Positions 15,742 through 22,516 of a DNA stretch of 25,530 nucleotides are shown here, in pieces. The stretch is from Alphaproteobacteria bacterium (GTDB taxonomy: Bacteria > Pseudomonadota > Alphaproteobacteria > UBA8366 > Aestuariispiraceae). The translations under genes and the position numbers were made by a program. Each line of letters opens with the position of its first letter. Position 1 is the stretch's first letter. The notes under the pieces were generated by a model. The model searched no databases. It was not told the origin of the DNA and was given only the letters and a program-made list of their open reading frames with translations. The stretch covers positions 1 to 25,530 of the forward strand of contig SPJV01000151.1 in NCBI GenBank assembly GCA_006844765.1, written 5' to 3'.

Positions 15742-17247
15742 CTATCCGACGCTGCCTTCGAGCGAGATACCGATCAGCTTTTGCGCTTCGACAGCGAATT
15801 CCATCGGTAATGTTTGCATGACTTCCTTGCAGAACCCGTTGACGATCAGGGCGATGGCTTCTTCTTCACCCAGCCCACGGCTCAGGCAGTAGAAAAGTTG
15901 GTCCTCGCTGATCCGGCTGGTTGTTGCTTCATGTTCCAGCTGTGCGGTCGGGTTCCGGCTTTCTATATAAGGGATTGTATGGGCGCCGCAGTTCCCGCCG
16001 ATCAACAGGCTGTCGCACTGCGTGAAGTTTCGGGCGCCATCCGCTCGGGGCATGACCCGGACCAATCCGCGATAGGTCTGGTCAGCGCGTCCGGCTGAAA
16101 TGCCTTTTGAGATGATCCGCGACCGGGTGTTCTTGCCCAGATGGATCATCTTCGTGCCGGTATCGGCTTCCTGGCGGTTATTGGTGATGGCGACCGAATA
16201 AAACTCACCGACCGAGTTATCGCCCTGCAGTATACAGGAGGGATATTTCCAGGTGATGGCCGAACCAGTTTCAACTTGGGTCCAGGAGACCTTCGAGTTT
16301 TTGCCCCGACACGCCGCCCGTTTGGTGACGAAGTTGTAGATGCCACCCTTGCCATCCTCGTCACCCGGATACCAGTTCTGAACGGTGGAGTATTTGATTT
16401 CCGCATCATCCAGCGCGATCAGCTCAACCACGGCCGCATGAAGCTGGTTCTCATCCCGTTGCGGGGCGGTGCAGCCTTCCAGGTAACTGACGTAAGAGCC
16501 TTCATCCGCGATGATCAGCGTGCGTTCGAACTGCCCGGTGTTTTCCGCATTGATCCGGAAATAGGTCGATAGTTCCATCGGGCAGCGCACGCCCTTCGGG
16601 ATATAGACGAAGCTGCCATCGGTGAAGACGGCGCTGTTCAGACAGGCATGCTTGTTATCCGAATACGGCACGACGGAGCCGAGATACTTCTTCACCAATT
16701 CCGGATGGGTATGCACGGCTTCGGAAATGGAGCAGAAGACGATGCCTTCCGCTTCGAGCGTTTTCTTATAGGTCGTGGCGACGGAGACACTGTCGAAGAC
16801 CGCATCGACTGCGACTTTCGGGGCGCCTTGGACGCCGGCCAGGACTTCCTGCTCTTTCAGCGGAATCCCCAGCTTTTCATAGGTTTCCAACAGCTTCGGG
16901 TCGACCTCGTCCAGGGATTGCGGCTTGTTCGTCTGCTTTGGCGCTGCGTAGTAATAGATGTCCTGGTAGTCGATTTGCGGCACATGCGGTTTTTGCCATT
17001 GTGGCTCCGGCATATCCTGCCAGACCGAGAAAGCACGCAACCGCCATTCGAGCAGCCATTCAGGATCCTCTTTCTTGGAGGAAATCAGGCGGACGATATC
17101 TTCATTCACACCCTTGGGCGCGAACTCCATCTCGATATCAGTCTCGAAGCCATATTTGTACTTATCAAGGCCGAGCGCACCGACCTGTTCGGCGGTTTCA
17201 CGGGCCGATTCCTTGGCGTCAGTGACAAAGGCGTTAGCGGAACTCAT
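15742..17247 (-). CDS. sufB: Fe-S cluster scaffold protein SufB
   Basis: The scaffold on which the cluster is assembled, 501 residues, in the long form usual in alphaproteobacteria. Motifs run KYGFETDIEMEFAPKGVNED (31-50), SVVPYSDNKHACLNSAVFTDG, EGCTAPQRDENQLHAAVVEL (Cys259, matching E. coli Cys254), NFVTKRAACRGKNSKVSWTQ and FTQCDSLLIGGNCGAHTIPY (Cys411, matching E. coli Cys405, the cluster-building residue). LEHEATTSRIS (His439, Glu440) follows. The start ATG overlaps the stop of the Rrf2 regulator by four bases, so the regulator and the scaffold are translationally coupled. Confidence 0.97.
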   Translation of the reverse strand: MSSANAFVTDAKESARETAEQVGALGLDKYKYGFETDIEMEFAPKGVNEDIVRLISSKKEDPEWLLEWRLRAFSVWQDMPEPQWQKPHVPQIDYQDIYYYAAPKQTNKPQSLDEVDPKLLETYEKLGIPLKEQEVLAGVQGAPKVAVDAVFDSVSVATTYKKTLEAEGIVFCSISEAVHTHPELVKKYLGSVVPYSDNKHACLNSAVFTDGSFVYIPKGVRCPMELSTYFRINAENTGQFERTLIIADEGSYVSYLEGCTAPQRDENQLHAAVVELIALDDAEIKYSTVQNWYPGDEDGKGGIYNFVTKRAACRGKNSKVSWTQVETGSAITWKYPSCILQGDNSVGEFYSVAITNNRQEADTGTKMIHLGKNTRSRIISKGISAGRADQTYRGLVRVMPRADGARNFTQCDSLLIGGNCGAHTIPYIESRNPTAQLEHEATTSRISEDQLFYCLSRGLGEEEAIALIVNGFCKEVMQTLPMEFAVEAQKLIGISLEGSVG

Positions 17248-17711
17248 GCATGGAACCTTTCGGTTTTCGTCGTTTCTTCGGTCTCACCGATGAAATCAGG
17301 AATGGCGGGCTCGGCGGCAATTTCGGCAAGACTGACCGAAGAAAGCGCGTCCTTAACCGCCAGATTGATGCGGTCCCAGCGGCCTCGCATCGGACATAAT
17401 GTTTCAACCTGGCAAGAGCCTTCCGCCCCGTCGACGCAGGCCGTCAGTGCCACCGGCCCATCCAGGCAGGCAATGATTTCGGCGACGGAGATATCTGACG
17501 CACGCCGTTCAAGCAAGTAGCCGCCTTGTGCGCCCCGTTGCGCGGAGATGATGTCGTCTTTCGCAAGCTGTTTCAGTAGTTTGGAAACAGTCGGCAAAGG
17601 CAGCCCCGTCGCGTCGGCCACTTCCGGCGCGGTCATGAGCTGCCCTGTCCGCTCAGCCATATAGCCAAGTGCGACAACGCCATAATCCGTCATGCGGCTT
17701 AGTTTGAACAT
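17244..17711 (-). CDS. Rrf2/IscR-family regulator of the suf operon
   Basis: A 155-residue Rrf2-family transcription factor of the type called 'SUF system Fe-S cluster assembly regulator'. The winged helix covers residues 1-80: KLSRMTDYGVVALGYMAE, then the recognition region LPTVSKLLKQLAKDDIISAQ and the wing RGAQGGYLLER. The cluster-binding cysteines are Cys92, Cys100 and Cys106, with a spacing (x7, x5) wider at the first step than in E. coli IscR (92, 98, 104). Cys82 is an extra one. It is the first gene of the suf operon and probably represses it when loaded with a cluster, an inference from the family. The dyad 24 bases before its start codon is the likely target. Confidence 0.93.
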   Translation of the reverse strand: MFKLSRMTDYGVVALGYMAERTGQLMTAPEVADATGLPLPTVSKLLKQLAKDDIISAQRGAQGGYLLERRASDISVAEIIACLDGPVALTACVDGAEGSCQVETLCPMRGRWDRINLAVKDALSSVSLAEIAAEPAIPDFIGETEETTKTERFHA

Positions 17712-17734
17712 GCGGTCCGAGTATCCTGGTTTCC

Positions 17735-17759
17735 ATACAGTACTAATTTAGTACGGTAT
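17735..17759 (-). promoter_or_regulatory. 25-base dyad operator and promoter region of the suf operon
   Basis: An inverted repeat, with perfect core GTACTAA-T-TTAGTAC (17740-17754), extends after one mismatched pair to ATAC...GTAT (17735-17738 with 17756-17759): 11 of 12 pairs match. It lies 24 bases before the regulator's ATG. The shape (ATA-n-n-...ACTAA-TTAGT...TAT) resembles Rrf2/IscR sites. A possible promoter on the minus strand is TTGCTC (17776-17771), 17 bases, TACTAA (17753-17748), whose -10 falls inside the dyad, so a bound regulator would block it. The -10 match to consensus is weak. Confidence 0.7.
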
Positions 17760-17895
17760 ATATTCGTCCGGAGCAAGCGATTGGCAAGCCTGATTATTCA
17801 CTATCGAACTTTTCTTCAAGGCGATGCGTTGCTACATAGCGTCTGCCCGACTCCTTCGCGTCCGGGTGACGCTTTTCTGATGGGAGTATCAAATT

Positions 17896-19062
17896 ATGAC
17901 TGCATGTATCGTCGGATGGGCGCACTCGCCCTTTGGAAAACTGGAAGGCGAGGATGTCGAAAGCCTTGTCGCACGTGTTGCGGAAGGCGCGCTGAAAGAT
18001 TCTGGCGTCGCGCCGGAGGATGTCGATGCCATCTATCTTGGTTGGTATAATGGCGGCTTCTCCAAACAAGACTTCGGATCATCACTGGTCATGAACAGTG
18101 TGGATGGTCTGCGGTTCAAGCCATCTACACGGTTGGAAAATGCCTGCGCGACAGGGTCCGCGGCGGTTCATCAGGGAGCAACTTTCCTGGAAGCCAAGCA
18201 GGGTCGTGTTGTCCTGGTGATTGGTGTTGAGAAGATGACCGCGACCCCAGGACCGGAGATCGGCGGTATTCTGCTGCAGGCATCCTACTTGAAAGAGGAA
18301 GCCGATGTTGAAGGCGGCTTCGCGGGTGTCTTTGGTCAGATCTGCAATGGCTATTTCCAGAAATATGGCGATCAGTCGGACGGTCTGGCAGCGATTGCGG
18401 CCAAGAACCACAAGAATGGATGCGCCAATCCCTATGCGCAGATGCGCAAGGACCTCGGCTATGACTTCTGCCGGAATGTGTCTGAGAAAAACCCTCTGGT
18501 CGCAGGGCCGCTCAAGCGGACCGATTGCTCTCTCGTCTCCGACGGGGCAGCCGCGCTGGTTCTTACCGATGCGGAAACCGCATTGACCATGCCGAAAGCC
18601 GTGAAGCTTCGGTCACGGGCCCAGGTGAATGATTATCTGCCGATGTCAAAACGCGACATGACGGGGCTGGATGGTTGCGCGCGGGCTTGGGATCAGGCGC
18701 TCAACAAGGCTGGCTTGGGGCTGGATGACCTTGATTTTGCAGAAACCCATGACTGCTTCACCATCGCAGAAATGATGCAGTATGAGGCGATGGGCCTCGC
18801 CGCGCCGGGTAAGGGCGCGCAGGCGGTTCTCGATGGTGTTACGTTGAAGGATGGCAAATTGCCGGTCAATCCGTCAGGCGGGCTGAAATCCAAGGGGCAT
18901 CCGATCGGGGCTACTGGGGTTTCCATGCATGTCATGACCGCCATGCAGGTCCGTGGTGACGCCGGCGACATGCAGGTCAAGGATGCTAAAATCGGCGGTA
19001 TTTTCAATATGGGCGGCGCCGCTGTGGCGAATTATTGCTCCATCTTGGAAGCGGTTCGCTGA
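17896..19062 (+). CDS. Thiolase family protein (SCP-x / lipid-transfer type acetyl-CoA acetyltransferase)
   Basis: A 388-residue thiolase-fold enzyme of the SCP-x branch, which acts on acyl-CoA or 3-ketoacyl-CoA. The acylated cysteine is Cys84 in RLENACATGSAA. ETHDCFTIAEM (His285, Cys287) replaces the usual Asn-Glu-Ala-Phe motif of biosynthetic thiolases. GGLKSKGHPIGATG holds His335. The last Cys-containing loop is FNMGGAAVAN without the C-x-G motif of classical thiolases, also typical of the SCP-x branch. The start has GGGAG about nine bases before it. It is divergent from the suf operon across a gap of 184 bases and followed by a hairpin. The exact substrate cannot be told; a role in breakdown of branched or steroid-like acyl chains is only a family-level possibility. 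Confidence 0.88.
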   Translation: MTACIVGWAHSPFGKLEGEDVESLVARVAEGALKDSGVAPEDVDAIYLGWYNGGFSKQDFGSSLVMNSVDGLRFKPSTRLENACATGSAAVHQGATFLEAKQGRVVLVIGVEKMTATPGPEIGGILLQASYLKEEADVEGGFAGVFGQICNGYFQKYGDQSDGLAAIAAKNHKNGCANPYAQMRKDLGYDFCRNVSEKNPLVAGPLKRTDCSLVSDGAAALVLTDAETALTMPKAVKLRSRAQVNDYLPMSKRDMTGLDGCARAWDQALNKAGLGLDDLDFAETHDCFTIAEMMQYEAMGLAAPGKGAQAVLDGVTLKDGKLPVNPSGGLKSKGHPIGATGVSMHVMTAMQVRGDAGDMQVKDAKIGGIFNMGGAAVANYCSILEAVR

Positions 19063-19127
19063 TCGATTAGCTGGGCGTACGGTGTTGCCGAGAAATCACG
19101 CCCTGACCCTAACCGATTGAAACTTGG

Positions 19128-19161
19128 GGTAGGACGGCATGGAATCGTGTGCCGTCCTATC
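19128..19161 (+). terminator. Strong hairpin after the thiolase gene, possible terminator
   Basis: TAGGACGGCA (19130-19139) and TGCCGTCCTA (19150-19159) are a perfect ten-base inverted repeat with a ten-base loop, extendable by a G-T and a G-C pair outside. It lies 66 bases after the thiolase stop. No T-run follows, so it is either an mRNA-stabilising 3' hairpin, a Rho-assisted stop, or part of a dispersed repeat. Confidence 0.4.
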
Positions 19162-19260
19162 GACCGTTCCTAATGCGCGGCCTATGATCCAGGGGAAGAT
19201 AAGATCGCGGTTGGGAACTCAACGATGCTATTGGTCGGGGAAAAGGCGGGGATTTCCGGG

Positions 19261-20064
19261 ATGCGTTTCGCACGCCGGGCTGCCGGTTCGGCGTTACTCG
19301 CCGGACTTTTCGCTCTTTCAGCCCCGGACCTTTCATTCGCGCAGCAGTCGTCCGAAGAGGGCGCGCATCTGGCCGGGACATTAACCCAGGCACCCGCCTT
19401 CGTGGTTGAGCGCTACCGGACACGCGCGGCGGCTGGCGATGCGAAGGCGCAGTTCTATCTAGGTTATCTCTATGAACGCCGCATGATTGCCGGCGACGAA
19501 TCATCTCTGGAGATGGCCGCGCACTATTACGGCAAGGCAGCGAAAGCGGGCCACGCCGCTGCACAGTATAAGCGGGCAGCGATGGCGCAATCGGGCATTG
19601 GTGGGCCAAAGGATATCCCCTTGGCGACGCGGTTATACAAGGCTGCAGCGGAGCAAGGCTTGCGGGAAGCGCAGTTTAACTATGCGCTGCTTCTGGAAGA
19701 AGAACGCCAATTTGCGGCAACACCGGATGATGCGCGCTATTGGTATGAGCGGGCGGCCTATCAAGGGGTCGTGCCGGCTATGCTCGCTTTGGGACGCCTC
19801 TATGGCGGCGGTGGGGATGGTCATCCTGATCTGGTTGAAGCCTGGGCCTGGTTGGCGCTTGCTGAACAGACGGAGCGTGATCCGACCGGGCGAACGGCCA
19901 AAGCACTCGCGCTCATATGGGATCGTTTGGATGAGCCGATGCGGGGGGAAGCGCAGGAACTTTTGGTCGCTTATGGCCAATTGCAGCCGCGTCGCAGTGC
20001 CGATCCTGGCGCTACGGAAGGCCCGTCGTCGGATAGCGACAATAGCGACGTGTCGTCGCAGTGA
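19261..20064 (+). CDS. Secreted Sel1-repeat (TPR-like) protein
   Basis: A 267-residue exported repeat protein of unknown partner. The signal peptide is MRFARRAAGSALLAGLFALS followed by APDLSFA, with likely cleavage before QQS. At least four Sel1-like helical repeats follow: RAAAGDAKAQFYLGYLYE, KAAKAGHAAAQYKRAAMAQ, KAAAEQGLREAQFNYALLLE and RAAYQGVVPAMLALGRLYGG, each with the A-x-x-G-x-x-x-A-x-x-x-L spacing. The helix HPDLVEAWAWLALAEQ looks like the usual final Sel1 unit. The C-terminal 25 residues are Ser/Asp-rich and probably disordered. ATG 19261 was chosen over ATG 19225 because it gives a clean signal peptide and has GGGG about nine bases before it. Sel1 proteins are generally scaffolds for envelope or signalling complexes. 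Confidence 0.85.
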   Translation: MRFARRAAGSALLAGLFALSAPDLSFAQQSSEEGAHLAGTLTQAPAFVVERYRTRAAAGDAKAQFYLGYLYERRMIAGDESSLEMAAHYYGKAAKAGHAAAQYKRAAMAQSGIGGPKDIPLATRLYKAAAEQGLREAQFNYALLLEEERQFAATPDDARYWYERAAYQGVVPAMLALGRLYGGGGDGHPDLVEAWAWLALAEQTERDPTGRTAKALALIWDRLDEPMRGEAQELLVAYGQLQPRRSADPGATEGPSSDSDNSDVSSQ

Positions 20065-20142
20065 CAGTTCCGGTCGCGCTTAAGCGTGAGCGAGCGTGGC
20101 GGTCGGGCGTAATCTCCGCCGCTCAATGTTAACATCAACCGG

Positions 20143-20170
20143 CCGCCGGCACAGACCGGCGGGGTCTTTT
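20143..20170 (+). terminator. Intrinsic terminator-like hairpin in the leader of the corrinoid-protein gene
   Basis: CCGCCGG (20143-20149) and CCGGCGG (20156-20162) form a perfect seven-pair stem with a six-base loop, followed by GGTCTTTT (20163-20170). The T-run ends 16 bases before the corrinoid-protein ATG, and the ribosome site AAAGGA follows it directly. Either it terminates the Sel1 transcript, or it is an attenuator in the leader of the next operon. GGCGG at 20098-20102 can pair with CCGCC at 20116-20120 or with the left arm of this stem, which would give alternative folds. Confidence 0.55.
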
Positions 20171-20186
20171 AAAGGATGCAAGGGCC

Positions 20187-20876
20187 ATGGCCGACGACGA
20201 CGATCTCGATCTGCGTTCACTAGATGATCAGGAACTTACCGAACAAATGTGGGACGATCTTTATGATGGTCTCGCTGACGAGATTGTAGAAGCGACGAAC
20301 ATTCTGTTGGAGCGTGGCTGGGCCCCCTACAGGGTCCTGACCGAAGCCTTGGTTGAAGGCATGAGGATCGTCGGGATCGATTTCCGGGACGGTATCCTCT
20401 TCGTGCCGGAAGTTCTGATGGCTGCGAACTCCATGAAGTCCGGCATGAACATCCTCCGCCCGTTGCTCGCTGAAACCGGTGCGCCCCCGCAGGGTAAGAT
20501 GGTGATCGGCACGGTCAAAGGCGATATCCACGACATCGGCAAGAACCTTGTCGGCATGATGTTGGAAGGCGCTGGTTTCGAAGTGATTGACCTCGGCATC
20601 AACAACCCGGTCGAAGATTATCTGGCTGCGTTGGAAGAGCATAAGCCGGACATCCTGGGCATGTCGGCACTTCTGACAACGACCATGCCTTATATGAAGG
20701 TCGTCATTGATACGATGAAAGAACAAGGTATCCGTGACGATTTTGCGGTCTTTGTCGGTGGGGCGCCTTTGAATGAGGAATTCGCCCGCGAAGTCGGCGC
20801 CGATGCCTATTGCCGGGATGCCGCTGTTGCGGTGGAAACGGCCAAGGAATTCATGGCCCGCAAACACAACGCCTGA
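20187..20876 (+). CDS. Corrinoid (vitamin B12)-binding methyltransferase carrier protein
   Basis: A cytoplasmic corrinoid protein of the MtaC/MtbC/MetH-B12-domain type, 229 residues. It carries methyl groups on a cobalamin between a donor methyltransferase and an acceptor. Residues about 18-98 are the four-helix cap (ILLERGWAPYRVLTEALVEGM, FVPEVLMAANSMKSGMNIL). Residues about 100-229 are the Rossmann-like B12 domain, with the lower-ligand motif DIHDIGKN (Asp113, His115, Gly118), then SALLTTTMPYM and VFVGGAPLN. It has no methyltransferase domain of its own, so a separate partner is needed; none is obvious next to it in this window. The first ten residues are unusually acidic. It heads six co-directional genes and is 37 bases before the DUF1638 gene. 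It could alternatively be the B12 part of a split methionine synthase. Confidence 0.92.
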   Translation: MADDDDLDLRSLDDQELTEQMWDDLYDGLADEIVEATNILLERGWAPYRVLTEALVEGMRIVGIDFRDGILFVPEVLMAANSMKSGMNILRPLLAETGAPPQGKMVIGTVKGDIHDIGKNLVGMMLEGAGFEVIDLGINNPVEDYLAALEEHKPDILGMSALLTTTMPYMKVVIDTMKEQGIRDDFAVFVGGAPLNEEFAREVGADAYCRDAAVAVETAKEFMARKHNA

Positions 20877-20913
20877 CCGGGCGCCCGGTTCGGGCTTTCG
20901 GGAGTGCCGCAAA

Positions 20914-21564
20914 ATGGCGGACGCATTTACAGCATTGCAGGACCCGGCGCCCGACGCGGCGCCGGAACTTGCTCCGGAACAAGCCTCGACCCTCATCATC
21001 GCCTGCGGCGCGCTGGCGAGAGAGATCGTGGACCTGATCCGGCTCAATGACTGGTCACATCTGGCGATCACCTGCCTGCCCGCGAAGCTTCATAATGAGC
21101 CGGCGAAGATACCCGACTTGCTGCGGTTCAAAATCCGTGAGAACCGGGACCGTTACCAACGCATCCTCGTCGCCTATGCGGATTGTGGGACCGGTGGCAT
21201 TATCGATAAAGTGATTGCGGAAGAGGGGGCAGAGCGAATCGGTGGTCCGCATTGCTATGCCTTTTTCGCGGGCCAGGCTCAATTTGAGGAAATCGCGGAT
21301 GCGGAATTGGGCACCTTTTATCTGACGGATTACCTGGCGCGGCATTTCGAAGTCCTGATTGTTAAGGGAATGGGGCTGGACCGATACCCGCAGATGCGTG
21401 ATATGCTGTTTGGAAATTACATCCGCGTTCTTTATCTTGCCCAAACTGAGGATCCGGAGCTCGACCGCATGGCGCAGGCGGCGGCGGATCGTCTCGACCT
21501 TCGATATGAGCGTGTCTTCACCGGCTATGGTGAACTCGCTGACTTCATGCAACAGGCCCGCTGA
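20914..21564 (+). CDS. DUF1638 family protein
   Basis: A 216-residue protein of the DUF1638 family, function not established. Conserved cysteine-containing motifs are visible: IIACGALAREI (Cys31), TCLPAKLHNEPAKIPDLL (Cys54, His60), VAYADCGTGGIIDK (Cys91) and IGGPHCYAFFAGQ (His113, Cys114). Four well-placed Cys and two His suggest a metal or corrinoid-associated site, an inference. ATG 20914 is chosen over the long upstream extension because GGGAG lies nine bases before it and the extension overlaps the corrinoid gene in another frame. It lies between the corrinoid gene and a Virulence_fact gene; I know this company from other alphaproteobacteria, which supports a shared methyl-transfer role. 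Confidence 0.83.
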   Translation: MADAFTALQDPAPDAAPELAPEQASTLIIACGALAREIVDLIRLNDWSHLAITCLPAKLHNEPAKIPDLLRFKIRENRDRYQRILVAYADCGTGGIIDKVIAEEGAERIGGPHCYAFFAGQAQFEEIADAELGTFYLTDYLARHFEVLIVKGMGLDRYPQMRDMLFGNYIRVLYLAQTEDPELDRMAQAAADRLDLRYERVFTGYGELADFMQQAR

Positions 21565-21591
21565 GGCCGCAGTTTCAAGGAAACCATCGGG

Positions 21592-21894
21592 ATGGCACAG
21601 CTCATCGTTGTCTATTGGCGGGATATTCCGGCACAGGTCATTGCGAAAAAGGGTCGGCGGGATCAGGTGAAGATCGTGCTGGATGAACGGTTCGAAAAAG
21701 CAATCGACCGGGCGGCGATGCGCGGCGGGGCGCGCTCCACCGATGATTATCTCGCGGATTGGCGAAAGGCGGATCCGGTCGAATGTTCGGATGATCTGGA
21801 CACCGAAGCCCGAAGCGTGGCGGACAAATTGGAAGCGGAATATGACGATGAGCGCTTGAAGGCGATGGTCGCCAATGGCGGTGTTGCGGAATAA
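21592..21894 (+). CDS. Small 'Virulence_fact' family protein
   Basis: A 100-residue protein that I recognise as the family labelled 'Virulence_fact' (PF13769), a name that says little about function. Hallmarks are the start MAQLIVVYWRDIPAQVIAKK, FEKAIDRAAMRGGARSTDDY and LADWRKADPVECSDDL. It is soluble, charged, and has no catalytic motif I can name. AAGGA about ten bases before the ATG is the ribosome site. It is 27 bases after the DUF1638 gene and overlaps the histidine phosphatase gene by 20 bases. Its place beside a corrinoid protein suggests an accessory part of cobalamin-dependent one-carbon transfer. Confidence 0.78.
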   Translation: MAQLIVVYWRDIPAQVIAKKGRRDQVKIVLDERFEKAIDRAAMRGGARSTDDYLADWRKADPVECSDDLDTEARSVADKLEAEYDDERLKAMVANGGVAE

Positions 21895-22516
21895 CGCTGC
21901 TGTGCTTCCCACGTTAGAAAAACAGTCTTTCTTCTTCCTGCGCCACGGCGAAACCGATTGGAATCGCGAAGAGCGCGCGCAGGGCCAAGTAGATATCCCC
22001 TTGAATGCGCGTGGCTTGATGCAGGCAGAAGATGCGGCCCTTGCTTTCGAGGGGATTGAGATCGGCAGTATCGTGTCCAGCCCACTGTCCCGCGCCTATG
22101 TCACCGCTGAGGCCGTCGCCCGTGTCACCGGTGCGCCGCTCTATCGCCTGGACGGGCTGATGGAATGCAGTTGGGGGGAGTGGGAAGGTAAGATCAAGGA
22201 AGCTTGGTATTCTGGTTGGAAGACCGGGGAACTGACACCGAAGGGCGGCGAGTCCTATCCGGATTTTCAGGCGCGCGCGATTGCCGGGTTCAATGAAGCT
22301 TTGACCTATCAGAGGCCAGTCCTGGTCGTCGGGCATGGCGGGCTGTTTGGCACGTTGCGGGGGCCCTGTGGGCTCGATCCCAGCTATGCGGTTCCGAATG
22401 CAACGCCGCTCCGGATGATTCCACCTGCGGGGGACGGGGACGCTTGGCAGTTTGAAACCCTTTCTTTGAAGTCCTCCCCGGGTGCGGAGCCGGAAAAGAT
22501 GGTGGCGTTATGGTAG
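21875..22516 (+). CDS. Histidine phosphatase superfamily (phosphoglycerate-mutase-like) protein
   Basis: A cytoplasmic histidine phosphatase, 213 residues. The catalytic motif is LRHGETDWN (Arg23, His24), followed by IPLNARGLMQAE, SSPLSRAYVTAEA (Arg73) and the acid region GLMECSWGEWEGK (Glu97). The second catalytic His is His154 in VVGHGGLFGTLRG. Substrates of this branch include sugar phosphates and alpha-ribazole phosphate (CobC); a CobC-like role would suit the corrinoid gene upstream but cannot be shown. ATG 21875 overlaps the previous gene by 20 bases. GTG 21902 is an alternative that would remove the overlap and give a start closer to the family's usual one. Confidence 0.87.
   Translation: MAVLRNNAAVLPTLEKQSFFFLRHGETDWNREERAQGQVDIPLNARGLMQAEDAALAFEGIEIGSIVSSPLSRAYVTAEAVARVTGAPLYRLDGLMECSWGEWEGKIKEAWYSGWKTGELTPKGGESYPDFQARAIAGFNEALTYQRPVLVVGHGGLFGTLRGPCGLDPSYAVPNATPLRMIPPAGDGDAWQFETLSLKSSPGAEPEKMVALW

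Noticed and set aside
16648..17520. 290-codon plus-strand open frame
   Set aside because: It is antisense to sufB and the Rrf2 regulator gene, which have full-length family matches. It has no recognisable domain and arises from the GC-biased codon pattern of the real genes.
20065..20142. Cobalamin or SAM riboswitch upstream of the corrinoid gene
   Set aside because: I looked for the B12-box and for SAM-II, SAM/SAH and SAH-type cores and could not match any. Only the terminator-like stem and possible alternative pairings remain.
20220..21912. Two long minus-strand open frames (283 and 285 codons)
   Set aside because: Both lie antisense to the corrinoid, DUF1638 and Virulence_fact genes, with no ribosome site or domain; the plus-strand genes explain the sequence.
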